A DNA stretch of 64,000 bases, taken from assembly GCA_022446815.1 (NCBI GenBank), contig JAKVCD010000018.1:1-64000 (forward strand), written 5' to 3'. A program made the translations under genes and the position numbers. Below the pieces are notes generated by a model. That model saw only the letters and a list, made by a program, of their open reading frames with translations. It ran no database searches and was not told where the DNA came from. Of this stretch, positions 51,278-59,598 are shown piece by piece. The first letter of the stretch is position 1, and the number at the start of each line of letters is the position of its first letter. The DNA comes from Planctomycetota bacterium. GTDB taxonomy: Bacteria; Planctomycetota; UBA1135; GCA-002686595.

Positions 51278-51811
51278 TCAGGTGTTCGATCTGGGGCCTG
51301 ACCAGGTGGGATAGCCGCCGGTGAGGTTGTGTAGGCCGTCATAGCCTTTCGAGGAGAGGTAATCACAAGCTGCCGCAGAGCGCACCCCCGCCGCGCAGTA
51401 AATGACGATGGGCCTCTTGTCTCGAGGCAGCTCATGCATCCTCGCCTCTAGCTCATCGACTGGGATGAGCAGGGCCCCCTCGGCGTGACCCCCTACGGTC
51501 TCGCGGGGGGTGCGCACGTCGAGGATGTGTGCATCTGAGTCGTTCAGGAGCCCGAGGGCCTCTGCGCCAGAGACGTCTCGCCACAGGCGGCCCTCCTCGA
51601 CTTGGTCTGGGTCGAGCTCCTCCCCCTTGGCCATCTTGGCCAAAAGGCGCCGCTGGATGATCAGGGCCTCTTCGACCTCGGCGGAGAGGTTCCGCTGCTG
51701 TCGCGGGAGGTCCCGCTCGAGGTCTTCCAGGCGAGAGGCGTGGACAGAGCTCCTCAGCCAGGCCCCGAGGGCGAGGGCGATGAGGGAGAGCACAAGGGCT
51801 GCGGTGGTCAT
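51278..51811 (-). CDS. Membrane-anchored rhodanese
   Basis: This 177-residue protein has one N-terminal transmembrane helix (TTAALVLSLIALALGAWL), then a helical linker of about 50 residues. The rhodanese domain is at residues 80-177, with active-site Cys139 in VIYCAAGVRSA and the earlier ILDVRTPRE. Rhodaneses move sulfane sulfur or, when redox-linked, act as sulfur carriers. The helical stretch between could be a coiled coil for dimerisation. It is probably periplasm-facing or cytoplasmic depending on the helix orientation; the positive residues suggest the domain is inside. It sits downstream of its own -10-like box and 15 bases before cysQ. Confidence 0.85.
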   Translation of the reverse strand: MTTAALVLSLIALALGAWLRSSVHASRLEDLERDLPRQQRNLSAEVEEALIIQRRLLAKMAKGEELDPDQVEEGRLWRDVSGAEALGLLNDSDAHILDVRTPRETVGGHAEGALLIPVDELEARMHELPRDKRPIVIYCAAGVRSAAACDYLSSKGYDGLHNLTGGYPTWSGPRSNT

Positions 51812-52119
51812 GGGCGAATCCTAGCAGTCGGTGGGGCCGGGCGGCGCTCCCCAGCCTCGGATCCTGGCCAGAAGAGAGCGCTCGAAGCGGCAGGGCGGCG
51901 GCCCTCCAAGGTCTGACTGAAGAACGGAGTGAGGTCTTGCTGACGCATCCGCAGACTCTCTGTAAGATGGTTGCCCGAAAAGCTGCTTCGACAGGACGCT
52001 AGCCTCGCTTGGCTGGGTCCTAGCTGGGCGGCGCCAGAGGGCCCGATCGCGGATCGAGCCTGCCTCCAAGAGACTGAAAAATTGAGCTGTGCCTCTCTGA
52101 TCACGGGGCGCGAGCCAAC
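51812..52119. promoter_or_regulatory. Divergent promoter region of rhodanese and kor genes
   Basis: A TAGGAT box on the minus strand (51818-51823) ends 6 bases before the rhodanese ATG. On the plus strand TAAGAT (51963-51968), with TTGCTG 20 bases before it, could be a weak kor promoter, giving a leader of about 150 bases. That leader has a short hairpin, AGGAC with GTCCT and AGCC with GGCT inside, at about 51993-52022. There is no reading frame of interest. Confidence 0.45.
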
Positions 52120-53985
52120 ATGACCACGACCAAAGAACCGGGCTCAGACCTACCCCTGCAGCAGCAGGAGTCCGTCGTCATTCGCTTCGCAGGCGACTCT
52201 GGCGATGGCATGCAAATCACCGGCAACCAATATGCGACCACCTCTGCGGTCGTAGGCAACGACCTCGCCACCATGCCGGACTTCCCCGCGGAGATCCGCG
52301 CGCCAGCAGGCACCCGCGCTGGAGTCTCGGGTTTCCAGCTGGCCTTCTCGGCGAAGGACATCTTCACCCCTGGTGATCGTCCTGACGTCCTGATCGCGAT
52401 GAACCCTGCGGCCCTCGTGGAGAACATCAAGGACCTCAAGCCTGACGGGATCGTCGTCTGCAACACAGGCAACTTTGGTGATCGCGACCTAGAGAAGGCG
52501 AAGTGCGACACCAACCCGCTCTTAGACGGGACCCTCGATGGATTCCGTGTCATCGAGGTCGACATGAATCAGCGCGTCAAAGAGGCGCTCGCTGAGACCG
52601 ACCTCAAGCCTAAGGAGGTTCAGCGCTGTAAGAACTTCTACACCTTGGGCCTCATGTATTGGCTCTTCAGCCGCCCGCTCCAGCCGACGGAAGATTGGCT
52701 CAAGGAGAAGTTCGCGAAGAAGATGCACCTCGCCGAGGCGAACATCACGGCCATGCGCGCGGGCTTCAACGCTGGCGACATCCAAGAGCTCTTCCAAGGC
52801 CGCTACGAGGTCCCGAAGTGTGACGTGCTCACCCCCGGCACCTACCGCAGCGTGATGGGGAATGAGGCGGTCGCGATCGGCCTCGTCGCTGGCGCCGAGG
52901 CGGCGGGCCTCGAGCCCTTCCTCGGCTCCTACCCGATCACCCCTGCCTCCACGATCCTCGAGAGCTTGGCTGGCATGAAGAACTACGGGGTGAAGACCTT
53001 CCAGGCAGAGGACGAGATCGCCGCCGTGTGCGCCGCGATCGGCGCCTCGTACGCCGGAGACCTCGGCATCACATCGACCTCTGGCCCCGGCGTCGCCCTG
53101 AAGGGCGAGGCGCTCGGCCTCGCGGTCAGCATTGAGCTGCCGCTCGTGGTCGTAAACGTCCAGCGCGGTGGCCCCTCGACCGGGCTCCCGACGAAGACTG
53201 AGCAGGCTGACCTCATGCAGGCGATCTTCGGACGCAATGGTGAAGCGCCGATCCCGGTGGTGGCCTGTGCCACACCTGCTGACGCCTTCGACTGTGCTAT
53301 GGAGGCCGTCCGCATCGCGACGCAGTACATGACCCCTGTCTTCCTCCTTACCGATGGCTTCATCGCGAACGGAGCTGAGCCTTGGCGCCTCCCTGAGGTC
53401 GAGGGTCTGCCTAAGTTCACGAAGGAGTTCCGTACGGACGCAGAGAACTACCAGCCCTACTCACGCGACGAGAACGGCGCACGCCCTTGGGTGAAGCCCG
53501 GGACCCCTGGCCTCGAGCACCGCGTGGGGGGCATTGAGAAGGCTCACCTCACGGGGAACATCAGCTACGACCCGGACAACCACGAGTTCATGACCAACGC
53601 TCGTCAAGAGAAGGTCATGGGTATCGCGAACTCGATCCCGACACCTGAGGTGAAGGGAGCGCAGTCTGGCAAGCTCCTCGTGCTCGGCTGGGGCTCGACT
53701 TACGGCTCTATCGCCGACGCGGTCGAGCGCACGAACGAGGACGAGGACAAGGTCGGGCGCATCCACCTTCGTCACGTCTGGCCGTTGCCGAACGGGCTCG
53801 ACGAGATCTTCTCTCGTTATGAGTCGATCCTCATCCCTGAGATGAACCTCGGGCAGCTCGCGCGCCTCCTGCGCAGCGAGTACCCGCAACATGAGTTCCT
53901 TTCCTACTCCAAGGTCCAAGGCCAACCTTTCAGGGCCTATGAGATCACTGCTAAGATCCAAGAGCTCTTGGAGAACAAGTCATGA
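52120..53985 (+). CDS. korA: 2-oxoacid:ferredoxin oxidoreductase, fused gamma-alpha subunit
   Basis: This 621-residue protein joins the gamma domain (residues 1-200: FAGDSGDGMQITGNQYA, PDFPAEIRAPAGTRAG) to the alpha domain (from about 245: FLGSYPITPASTILE, EDEIAAVCAAIGASYAG, TSGPGVALKGEALGLA, QRGGPSTGLPTKTEQADL). This is the layout of KorA in 2-oxoglutarate:ferredoxin oxidoreductases, which make succinyl-CoA from 2-oxoglutarate, CoA and oxidised ferredoxin. A pyruvate- or branched-chain-specific version is possible. It overlaps korB by four bases, so they are coupled. Confidence 0.93.
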   Translation: MTTTKEPGSDLPLQQQESVVIRFAGDSGDGMQITGNQYATTSAVVGNDLATMPDFPAEIRAPAGTRAGVSGFQLAFSAKDIFTPGDRPDVLIAMNPAALVENIKDLKPDGIVVCNTGNFGDRDLEKAKCDTNPLLDGTLDGFRVIEVDMNQRVKEALAETDLKPKEVQRCKNFYTLGLMYWLFSRPLQPTEDWLKEKFAKKMHLAEANITAMRAGFNAGDIQELFQGRYEVPKCDVLTPGTYRSVMGNEAVAIGLVAGAEAAGLEPFLGSYPITPASTILESLAGMKNYGVKTFQAEDEIAAVCAAIGASYAGDLGITSTSGPGVALKGEALGLAVSIELPLVVVNVQRGGPSTGLPTKTEQADLMQAIFGRNGEAPIPVVACATPADAFDCAMEAVRIATQYMTPVFLLTDGFIANGAEPWRLPEVEGLPKFTKEFRTDAENYQPYSRDENGARPWVKPGTPGLEHRVGGIEKAHLTGNISYDPDNHEFMTNARQEKVMGIANSIPTPEVKGAQSGKLLVLGWGSTYGSIADAVERTNEDEDKVGRIHLRHVWPLPNGLDEIFSRYESILIPEMNLGQLARLLRSEYPQHEFLSYSKVQGQPFRAYEITAKIQELLENKS

Positions 53986-54980
53986 GTGAGACACAGACCC
54001 TTAAGAAGAAAGACTTCCAGTCAGATCAGGAGGTCCGCTGGTGCCCCGGCTGCGGAGACTACGCCATCCTGAGCGCTGTTCAGGGTGTCTGCGCAGATCT
54101 GGGATACTCCCGTGAAGAGACCGTCTTCGTGAGCGGGATCGGCTGTTCAAGCCGCTTCCCGTACTACATGAACACTTACGGTTTCCACACCATCCACGGC
54201 CGCGCTCCGGGCTTCGCTACGGGGATCAAGATGGCTAACCCGGACCTCAACGTCTGGCTGGTGACAGGAGACGGCGACGGGATGTCTATCGGAGGTAACC
54301 ACCTCGCTCACATCTTGCGCCGGAACGTCAACATCAACGTCTTGCTCTTCAACAACGAGGTCTACGGTCTCACGAAGGGCCAGTACTCGCCTACCTCTCC
54401 GGTGGGGCAGAAGACGAAGACCTCGCCCCTCGGGAGCATCGATCGCCCCTTCAACCCGATCAACTTTGCGCTCGGTGCTAACGCGACCTTCGTTGCCAGG
54501 ACGATCGACACGCACGTGAAGCACATGTCGGCGGTCCTCAAGGAGGCCGCTGCTCATGAGGGTACCTCCTTCGTCGAGATCTATCAGAACTGCGTGATCT
54601 TCAATGATGGCTGCTTCGACGACGTCGCAGACCGCAAGATCCGTGATGACATGACCATCGATCTCCGCCCTGGCGAGACCCTCACGTACGGAAAGGAGCT
54701 CGACAAGGGACTCCGCTTCAACGGCTGGGGGCTCGAGCGCTGCTCGGCTGACGAGGCGTCCACCTGGGACTCGACTGTCGAGTCAACGGCTCCCTCCGTG
54801 ATGATGGGAGAGCTCGCGAACGAGGCGGAGATGCCGCGTCCGATCGGGATCTTCCGTCAGGTCAACTCTCCGGTCTTCGAGTCAGAGACCGAGCGTCAGA
54901 TCGCTGTGGCCAAGGAGGCCAAGGGCGAGGGCAAGCTGCGCGACCTCATCTTCCAGGGCAACACCTGGGAGGTCGAGTAA
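53982..54980 (+). CDS. korB: 2-oxoacid:ferredoxin oxidoreductase, beta (TPP) subunit
   Basis: This 332-residue subunit binds thiamine pyrophosphate and a 4Fe-4S cluster. The cysteine motif WCPGCGDY near residue 21 and Cys46-Ser-Ser-Arg (GIGCSSRFPYYM) are present. The TPP motif is GDGDGMSIGGNHLAHILRRN and the following NNEVYGLTKGQYSPTS. It works with KorA. In an organism with complex I, reduced ferredoxin may go to biosynthesis or an Rnf-like route that is not in the window. The gene ends 30 bases before the stop of a convergent gene, and a GC hairpin (54995-55012) lies there. Confidence 0.95.
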   Translation: MSETQTLKKKDFQSDQEVRWCPGCGDYAILSAVQGVCADLGYSREETVFVSGIGCSSRFPYYMNTYGFHTIHGRAPGFATGIKMANPDLNVWLVTGDGDGMSIGGNHLAHILRRNVNINVLLFNNEVYGLTKGQYSPTSPVGQKTKTSPLGSIDRPFNPINFALGANATFVARTIDTHVKHMSAVLKEAAAHEGTSFVEIYQNCVIFNDGCFDDVADRKIRDDMTIDLRPGETLTYGKELDKGLRFNGWGLERCSADEASTWDSTVESTAPSVMMGELANEAEMPRPIGIFRQVNSPVFESETERQIAVAKEAKGEGKLRDLIFQGNTWEVE

Positions 54981-54994
54981 GCGCTCTCCGTGCG

Positions 54995-55012
54995 AGCGCC
55001 CCTCGGGGCGCT
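54995..55012. terminator. GC hairpin between korB and a convergent gene
   Basis: AGCGCCCC (54995-55002) and GGGGCGCT (55005-55012) are perfect inverted copies with a 2-base centre, between two convergent stops. No T run follows. It may act as an mRNA 3' end barrier on both strands. Confidence 0.45.
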
Positions 55013-55286
55013 AGCTCAGCTTCTCGATGTCGCCCAAGGGGCGCCAGCGGGTGACTTGGGTGGCGTCCACCTTCAAGTCGCGATGCTTCACGTCCACGCC
55101 ATAGGTGGCGGTCTCGCGGATGTAGTGCTCAGGGTCTGAGCCCTCTTCAGGCTCGTAGACGTCGACGTCGTGGAGGAGGGCTTCGAAGCCGTTCGACTCG
55201 TCGAAGCGGCCAATGTACACGGTGCCTGAGGTGGTCTCGATGACGAGGTTCATCCCGTGCGGTGCGTCGGAGAGGTTCTGGCTCAT
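55011..55286 (-). CDS. Small conserved-looking protein of unknown function
   Basis: This 91-residue protein starts at ATG 55286 (MSQNLSDAPHGMNLVIETTSG). The pattern GTVYIGRFDESNGFEALLHDVDVYEPEEG and then a run of charged residues ending DVKHRDLKVDATQVTRWRPLG suggests a small beta-barrel, somewhat like Sm-like or PRC-barrel proteins, but I cannot assign it. It is soluble. It lies downstream of the DUF5916 barrel gene's convergent side, on the same strand as that gene's end. Confidence 0.55.
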   Translation of the reverse strand: MSQNLSDAPHGMNLVIETTSGTVYIGRFDESNGFEALLHDVDVYEPEEGSDPEHYIRETATYGVDVKHRDLKVDATQVTRWRPLGDIEKLS

Positions 55287-55324
55287 AGTTCTATCGGTGA
55301 GGGGTGCGGTGGAGGAGTCTAGCT

Positions 55325-57496
55325 TCAAAACCTGAGGGTGTAGCCGAACTTCAGGGCCAGCCCTGTCCGCTCCGGCGCGAAGCGGTCATCCATGGTGTTC
55401 CAGGACTGGTTGAGGACGATGAAGAGCTCCTTCCCGGGCTCGAAGATGTGCCAGAGCCGGCTGTTCAGACCGACGTCCTCGCTCTCGTCATCGTACTGGA
55501 CGAAGTTGAACCAAGAGGTGTCCGGAGAGAACTGTACGTCAGCGCGCAGGCGGAGGACGTTCACGTCGAAGGCGCCCCCAGTGAGCTCAATCTCGTTCCG
55601 CTCGAGCTCTAGGCCGAGCTGTGTGCCCGCTCCGAGGTTCCAGTCAAGCTCTACGCCGAAGTCGACTCGCTCGCCGTCGTAGAACTCGCCAAAGTCGATC
55701 CCAGTCTCAACGGAGAGGGGCCGCTTGCTGCTCGTCTCGTATTCGACACCCCAGCGCAGGTAGTCGTAGTCACCTACGGCGATCTCGACGTCGTCCTGTA
55801 TGTCCCAAGGCTCGGTGAGGACCTCTCGCAGCTGCTTGACGTCGAAGTCGAGGGAGTCGCCGCTCTCCCATTCGACGCGGAAGAGAGTCGCGTGCAGTCG
55901 CTCAGTCTCTACGTTGCCGTCTAGGTCGGTATAGACGGTCGGGTGGAGGCCAACACCGACCTGCCTGATGTTCGTGCGCGGGCGTGGACTGTAGTCGAAG
56001 CTGCCAGAGTACTTCCGAATGCCGGAGCGGCGGATGAAGCCTAGGGCTGGGTCAAAGTCCTCTCCGACCTCCGTGTAGGACAGGGAGAGGTCGACGATGT
56101 CGTTCGGGTACGAGACGCTCGCGTAGTAAGCCTCGTCGGTGTCCGCGCCGTTCTCAGCGGTGAGCCCGTAGGCAGAGAGGCGGAGGTTCTTGTCGCTCAG
56201 GAACTCACTCGTCCGGTAGTTGACGTCAGCTCCAATGGTCGCACCCTCTCCGCCAGCCGGGTTCCCGTGCGTCCAGATGAGCCCCGCGTCAGACTGCTCA
56301 CCTAGGTTCTTTGATAAGCGCCCGACGAAGAGGCTCTGCGAGCCTAGCGAGGCGGGGTCGCCATCGTCGTCTGTGTATGCGAGCGCTCCAGCTTGGACGT
56401 TGAGCAGACCGAGTGAGTAGCCGTCTGTCTGCGTCGTGAAGCGGGCGGCGACGTCTAGGGGCACCTCACGATTGTCAAAGAGGCCCATCCGCCGACTAAA
56501 GAAGGGGGAGAGGTCACCACCGCGGCCCCGTCTGCCACCGGTCGAGGGGCCAAAGAAGAACACGCCCGAGTCCTCGAGGAAGAAGTCTCGCTTCTCTTGG
56601 TAGTAGAGCGGGAAGCGGGTGAGGTTCACGCGACGATCATCGACCTCAGTCTCAGCGAAGTCTGTGTTCAGCGAGACGCTCAGCTTGGTCCGAGGTGAGA
56701 AGCGGTAGAGGAGGTCGAGTCCAGCGTCGAGGTTGGTGTCTGTCTCAGAGGTCGCGCGATCGCGCTCGCCATCGACAGTCAGGAAGGGGATGACGTCTAG
56801 TCCGAGCCCCTGCTCGAGCGGGGGCACTTGGCCTAACGTGCCAGCGTGTGCGACAGAGAAGAAGGAGATGCTAGTACTCGGCGTCGCCCAGCGGCTCTCC
56901 TCCTCCTTACGCCTGATGTGGCGGCGGATGTTGAAGCCCCACTCTGTGCCCTCTGGGTCGAAGTTGAGGGTCGCGTAGGGGATGGCCATCTCTGAGAAGT
57001 AGCCCTCCTCAGTGACGGTCGTGCGGCCCTTCCAGAGTCCGTTCCAAGGCTTGTTGAAGTTGGAGCCGTTCTTCGTGACGAGGGCGTCTCCGCGCGAGCC
57101 GGCAGCGCTCATCTGGAACCAGAAGGCGTTGCGGTCATCACTGAAGGTGTCGAGGAGCAGCTCAAAGCGGTCGTCCGCGTTAAGCCTCGCATCTCTCGAC
57201 ATGTTGACCTCACGGATCAGTTCGGGCTCTGAGTCGTAGCAAGAGACCCCTAGAAAGAGCTCCTCTGGACCGAAGCAGAAGCGCACCTCTGTGCGTTCTG
57301 AGGCGGAGGCGCCTGTATCTGGCAAGACCTGACGGAGACCGGTGAGCGGCGGGATTCGCTGCCAGACAGCTTCATCGAGGACGCCGTCAATAGTGGGCGT
57401 AGGCTCGTTAAGCCTTAGGGATGAGGCCGCGTGGGTGGGCAGCTCTTGGGGGAGCGGGAACGCGGTCGCGGTGAGCAGGAGGGCGTTGAGAGACAT
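55325..57496 (-). CDS. DUF5916-like outer-membrane protein with carbohydrate-binding-like N-terminus
   Basis: This 723-residue protein starts at ATG 57496 (MSLNALLLTATAFPLPQE). Residues 30-200 resemble the CBM9-like domain of the DUF5916 group: TIDGVLDEAVWQRIPPLTGLRQ, VRFCFGPEELFLGVSCYDSEP, and DRFELLLDTFSDDRNAFWFQ. Then long beta-strands alternate, ending GLALKFGYTLRF with the terminal Phe that outer-membrane barrels carry for assembly. It probably sits in the outer membrane, with the N-terminal domain in the periplasm or at the surface. Possible roles are sugar or metabolite binding and uptake. It is downstream of a terminator, so it is transcribed alone. Confidence 0.8.
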   Translation of the reverse strand: MSLNALLLTATAFPLPQELPTHAASSLRLNEPTPTIDGVLDEAVWQRIPPLTGLRQVLPDTGASASERTEVRFCFGPEELFLGVSCYDSEPELIREVNMSRDARLNADDRFELLLDTFSDDRNAFWFQMSAAGSRGDALVTKNGSNFNKPWNGLWKGRTTVTEEGYFSEMAIPYATLNFDPEGTEWGFNIRRHIRRKEEESRWATPSTSISFFSVAHAGTLGQVPPLEQGLGLDVIPFLTVDGERDRATSETDTNLDAGLDLLYRFSPRTKLSVSLNTDFAETEVDDRRVNLTRFPLYYQEKRDFFLEDSGVFFFGPSTGGRRGRGGDLSPFFSRRMGLFDNREVPLDVAARFTTQTDGYSLGLLNVQAGALAYTDDDGDPASLGSQSLFVGRLSKNLGEQSDAGLIWTHGNPAGGEGATIGADVNYRTSEFLSDKNLRLSAYGLTAENGADTDEAYYASVSYPNDIVDLSLSYTEVGEDFDPALGFIRRSGIRKYSGSFDYSPRPRTNIRQVGVGLHPTVYTDLDGNVETERLHATLFRVEWESGDSLDFDVKQLREVLTEPWDIQDDVEIAVGDYDYLRWGVEYETSSKRPLSVETGIDFGEFYDGERVDFGVELDWNLGAGTQLGLELERNEIELTGGAFDVNVLRLRADVQFSPDTSWFNFVQYDDESEDVGLNSRLWHIFEPGKELFIVLNQSWNTMDDRFAPERTGLALKFGYTLRF

Positions 57497-57585
57497 GTCG
57501 ATCTCGGGCCGGGGATGGTCGCAGATGGCGCAGCGAGCGCCAGGCAAAACCTTTGGGAACTCTCCTCGCGCTGCGGCTCGCTGGA

Positions 57586-57627
57586 GAAAGAAAAAGGGCG
57601 GGAGTCGGAGGCCCGACTCCCGCCCTT
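57586..57627 (-). terminator. Rho-independent terminator of the secreted-protein gene
   Basis: On the minus strand AAGGGCGGGAGTCGG pairs with CCGACTCCCGCCCTT (plus positions 57594-57608 and 57613-57627) around 4 bases, a 15-pair stem, followed by a T-rich tail (CTTTTTCTTTC). It lies about 25 bases beyond the stop of the 57654-59252 gene. Confidence 0.9.
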
Positions 57628-57653
57628 CAGATCAAGCGGGTCGCTTCAGGTCA

Positions 57654-59252
57654 CTAGTTCTGGAAGGTGACGCTGAGGCCGGTCGAGAGGTTGAAGGTCG
57701 CACCTCCGGCCGGGGGGTCGCGGAACCAGCACTGGAACTTCCAGGTCGAACCCGGAGTGAGGTTGTTCGAGTGCGGAGCGACCGTGTTGTCGACGCTGTG
57801 CATGATGTTGAAGAAGTTGTCGGACTGCTCGACGGGCAAGCGACTCACGCCTCCACCAACACAACGGACGCCGTTACCGAAAGGGATCTCGATCTCGTTC
57901 GGGCCGTAGTAGAAGATTCCGAACTGGTTGACCGGGACCGGCGAGGCGCCGAGGACGAGGTCGTTCGCGGCGACGCTGTTTGAACCGCTCGAGTAGATCT
58001 GCGCGAAGCCGCCAGAGGAGTTCTGGTTGCTGACACAGTAGCTGTAGACGTCCGGGGGCGTACCGGGCGCCTTGACCGGGCAGGTCAGCGCGCTAGCCAC
58101 ACCGGGCTCGTACATGCCAAGAGTGGCGGTGACGTCTTCGGGCTGAGCAGCCGTCGTGAAGCCGAAGCTGTAGGTGGTGCCCCAGCGGATGGCGTTTCCG
58201 TTCGCGTTCTGGTTGTAGGTCGTCGCGGCTTCCCAGCGGATCTCGCCGTTAGCGATGGTGTGGGTCCAGTCGGTGTTGTCCTGAATCTCGCCTGAGTGGT
58301 AGATGACGTCGTTGAAGTACACGTCGGTCAGGTCAGTGCCAGGCGCGATCGGAATGGTGAAGTCGCCCACACCCTGCTTGGAGTTGTGGTTGTAGATGCA
58401 GTAGTTGTAAGTGTAGGTGCCATCGCCGTTGTCGATGGTGTTGTACGCAACGTGGTACCAGCCGTGGACGCCAGCGCCGCCTTCGTTGTCGTTCTGGACG
58501 GTGATGACGGACACGCCGGGGGCGTTAGCGCGCCATGCGAAGAGGGGCGCTTGCCCGACGTTCGTGGGGCCGTCGCCATCAAGGTTTGTCGCGGAGACGA
58601 CGTTGAGCTTACGCCAAGAGCCGTTGTTGAAGCCGTTGCCAGCCATCTGGTCGTGCTCCGAGATGTAGAGGCTCGAGCCGAAGTACATGGCGCCAGGGTT
58701 CTGGGAGGGCTGAATGTCAGAGTCAGCGACTTGCAGGCGACCACGGATGGCGCTGGGCCCCGAGGGGCTGCTGTAGGGGTAAGTGATCCGGCCCGTGGTG
58801 GGGCTGATCTCGTGCTTCGGGCCACCGCTGGAGCCGTCATTCAAGGACGCCCAATAGGTGTCTGCGCAGCCGATGCCGAGGGTGTTGCAGGGCGTGCCTT
58901 GGCACTGACCACAGCCGGGCTCGCTCACAGCGCAGAAGCCGTGCTTGAGCCAGCTCTGGCCGATCTGCTCAAAGCGACCGTCCTTGAGGCGGTACATGCT
59001 CTGGCCGATGACAGGGTGGTTGATGTTGTTCGACTGCCAGAGGACAGTCTGATCACCGACATTGCAGGACTGGGTCGCGAGGCTGTATGCACGGATGCCG
59101 TTGGCAGTGCCCCAGTAGCGGATGTCGTTGGTGTTACTGCCGTCGACGCCGAGCTGATGTACGACGATGTCGGGGCCGACCTGCGCGTTCGCGAGGCCAG
59201 TGAGGAGGAGGCAGAAAGCTGCCGCCTTCATGGCGAATTGCTTGATCTTCAT
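57654..59252 (-). CDS. Secreted protein with the shared C-terminal domain
   Basis: This 532-residue exported protein starts at ATG 59252 (MKIKQFAMKAAAFCLLLTGLA). Its first 400 residues, cysteine-containing and rich in Asn, Gly and Tyr, look like a large extracellular beta-protein that I do not recognise. Its last 130 residues (403-532) match the C-terminal domain of the S8 protease at 30143: YCVSNQNSSG, FGIFYYGPNE, PFGNGVRCVGG, RLPVEQSDNF, WFRD and ATFNLSTGL. The domain likely anchors or exports both. The gene has a long, A+T-richer leader and a strong terminator, so it is probably highly expressed. Confidence 0.7.
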   Translation of the reverse strand: MKIKQFAMKAAAFCLLLTGLANAQVGPDIVVHQLGVDGSNTNDIRYWGTANGIRAYSLATQSCNVGDQTVLWQSNNINHPVIGQSMYRLKDGRFEQIGQSWLKHGFCAVSEPGCGQCQGTPCNTLGIGCADTYWASLNDGSSGGPKHEISPTTGRITYPYSSPSGPSAIRGRLQVADSDIQPSQNPGAMYFGSSLYISEHDQMAGNGFNNGSWRKLNVVSATNLDGDGPTNVGQAPLFAWRANAPGVSVITVQNDNEGGAGVHGWYHVAYNTIDNGDGTYTYNYCIYNHNSKQGVGDFTIPIAPGTDLTDVYFNDVIYHSGEIQDNTDWTHTIANGEIRWEAATTYNQNANGNAIRWGTTYSFGFTTAAQPEDVTATLGMYEPGVASALTCPVKAPGTPPDVYSYCVSNQNSSGGFAQIYSSGSNSVAANDLVLGASPVPVNQFGIFYYGPNEIEIPFGNGVRCVGGGVSRLPVEQSDNFFNIMHSVDNTVAPHSNNLTPGSTWKFQCWFRDPPAGGATFNLSTGLSVTFQN

Positions 59253-59598
59253 GGGGAGTTTCTCTTTCGAACTTTGGTTAGTTGCATGGCACCCAGCGTG
59301 TCTTCCAGAGACCACGTTGGAGCCCAAATCGCTTCTAGGGTCCCCTCTGGACCATCGTTTGGCCATCGGGGGTACCCCTTTCATTGTGTCCTATAACCCG
59401 TGTTTTTGCGGGATATATGCCTGAATCAGCACCCAAGGTGCGAGTTCTGGAGGGACAACTTTACCTGCAGTAGATGTCTCGGAAGCTCAACGTGTTCCGT
59501 AAGACCCATGTTTCGACGTTCAAAACACGCCTTTTTGAGGTGGTGGGGCGCGATTTCAGCTATCCCCCCCTCTGAAATTTGCTGAAAAAAAAACCTCG
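59253..59598. other. A+T-rich leader of the secreted-protein gene
   Basis: This 346-base stretch has no reading frame of interest and is less G+C-rich than its surroundings. On the minus strand a TATAGG/ACACAATG segment (about 59380-59400) could be the promoter of the secreted gene, with a leader of about 130 bases. At the other end the minus strand has nine T (59585-59593) just after the stop of the FeS gene, beside TTTCAGC and GCTGAAA arms; this may end transcription of that gene. Confidence 0.4.
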
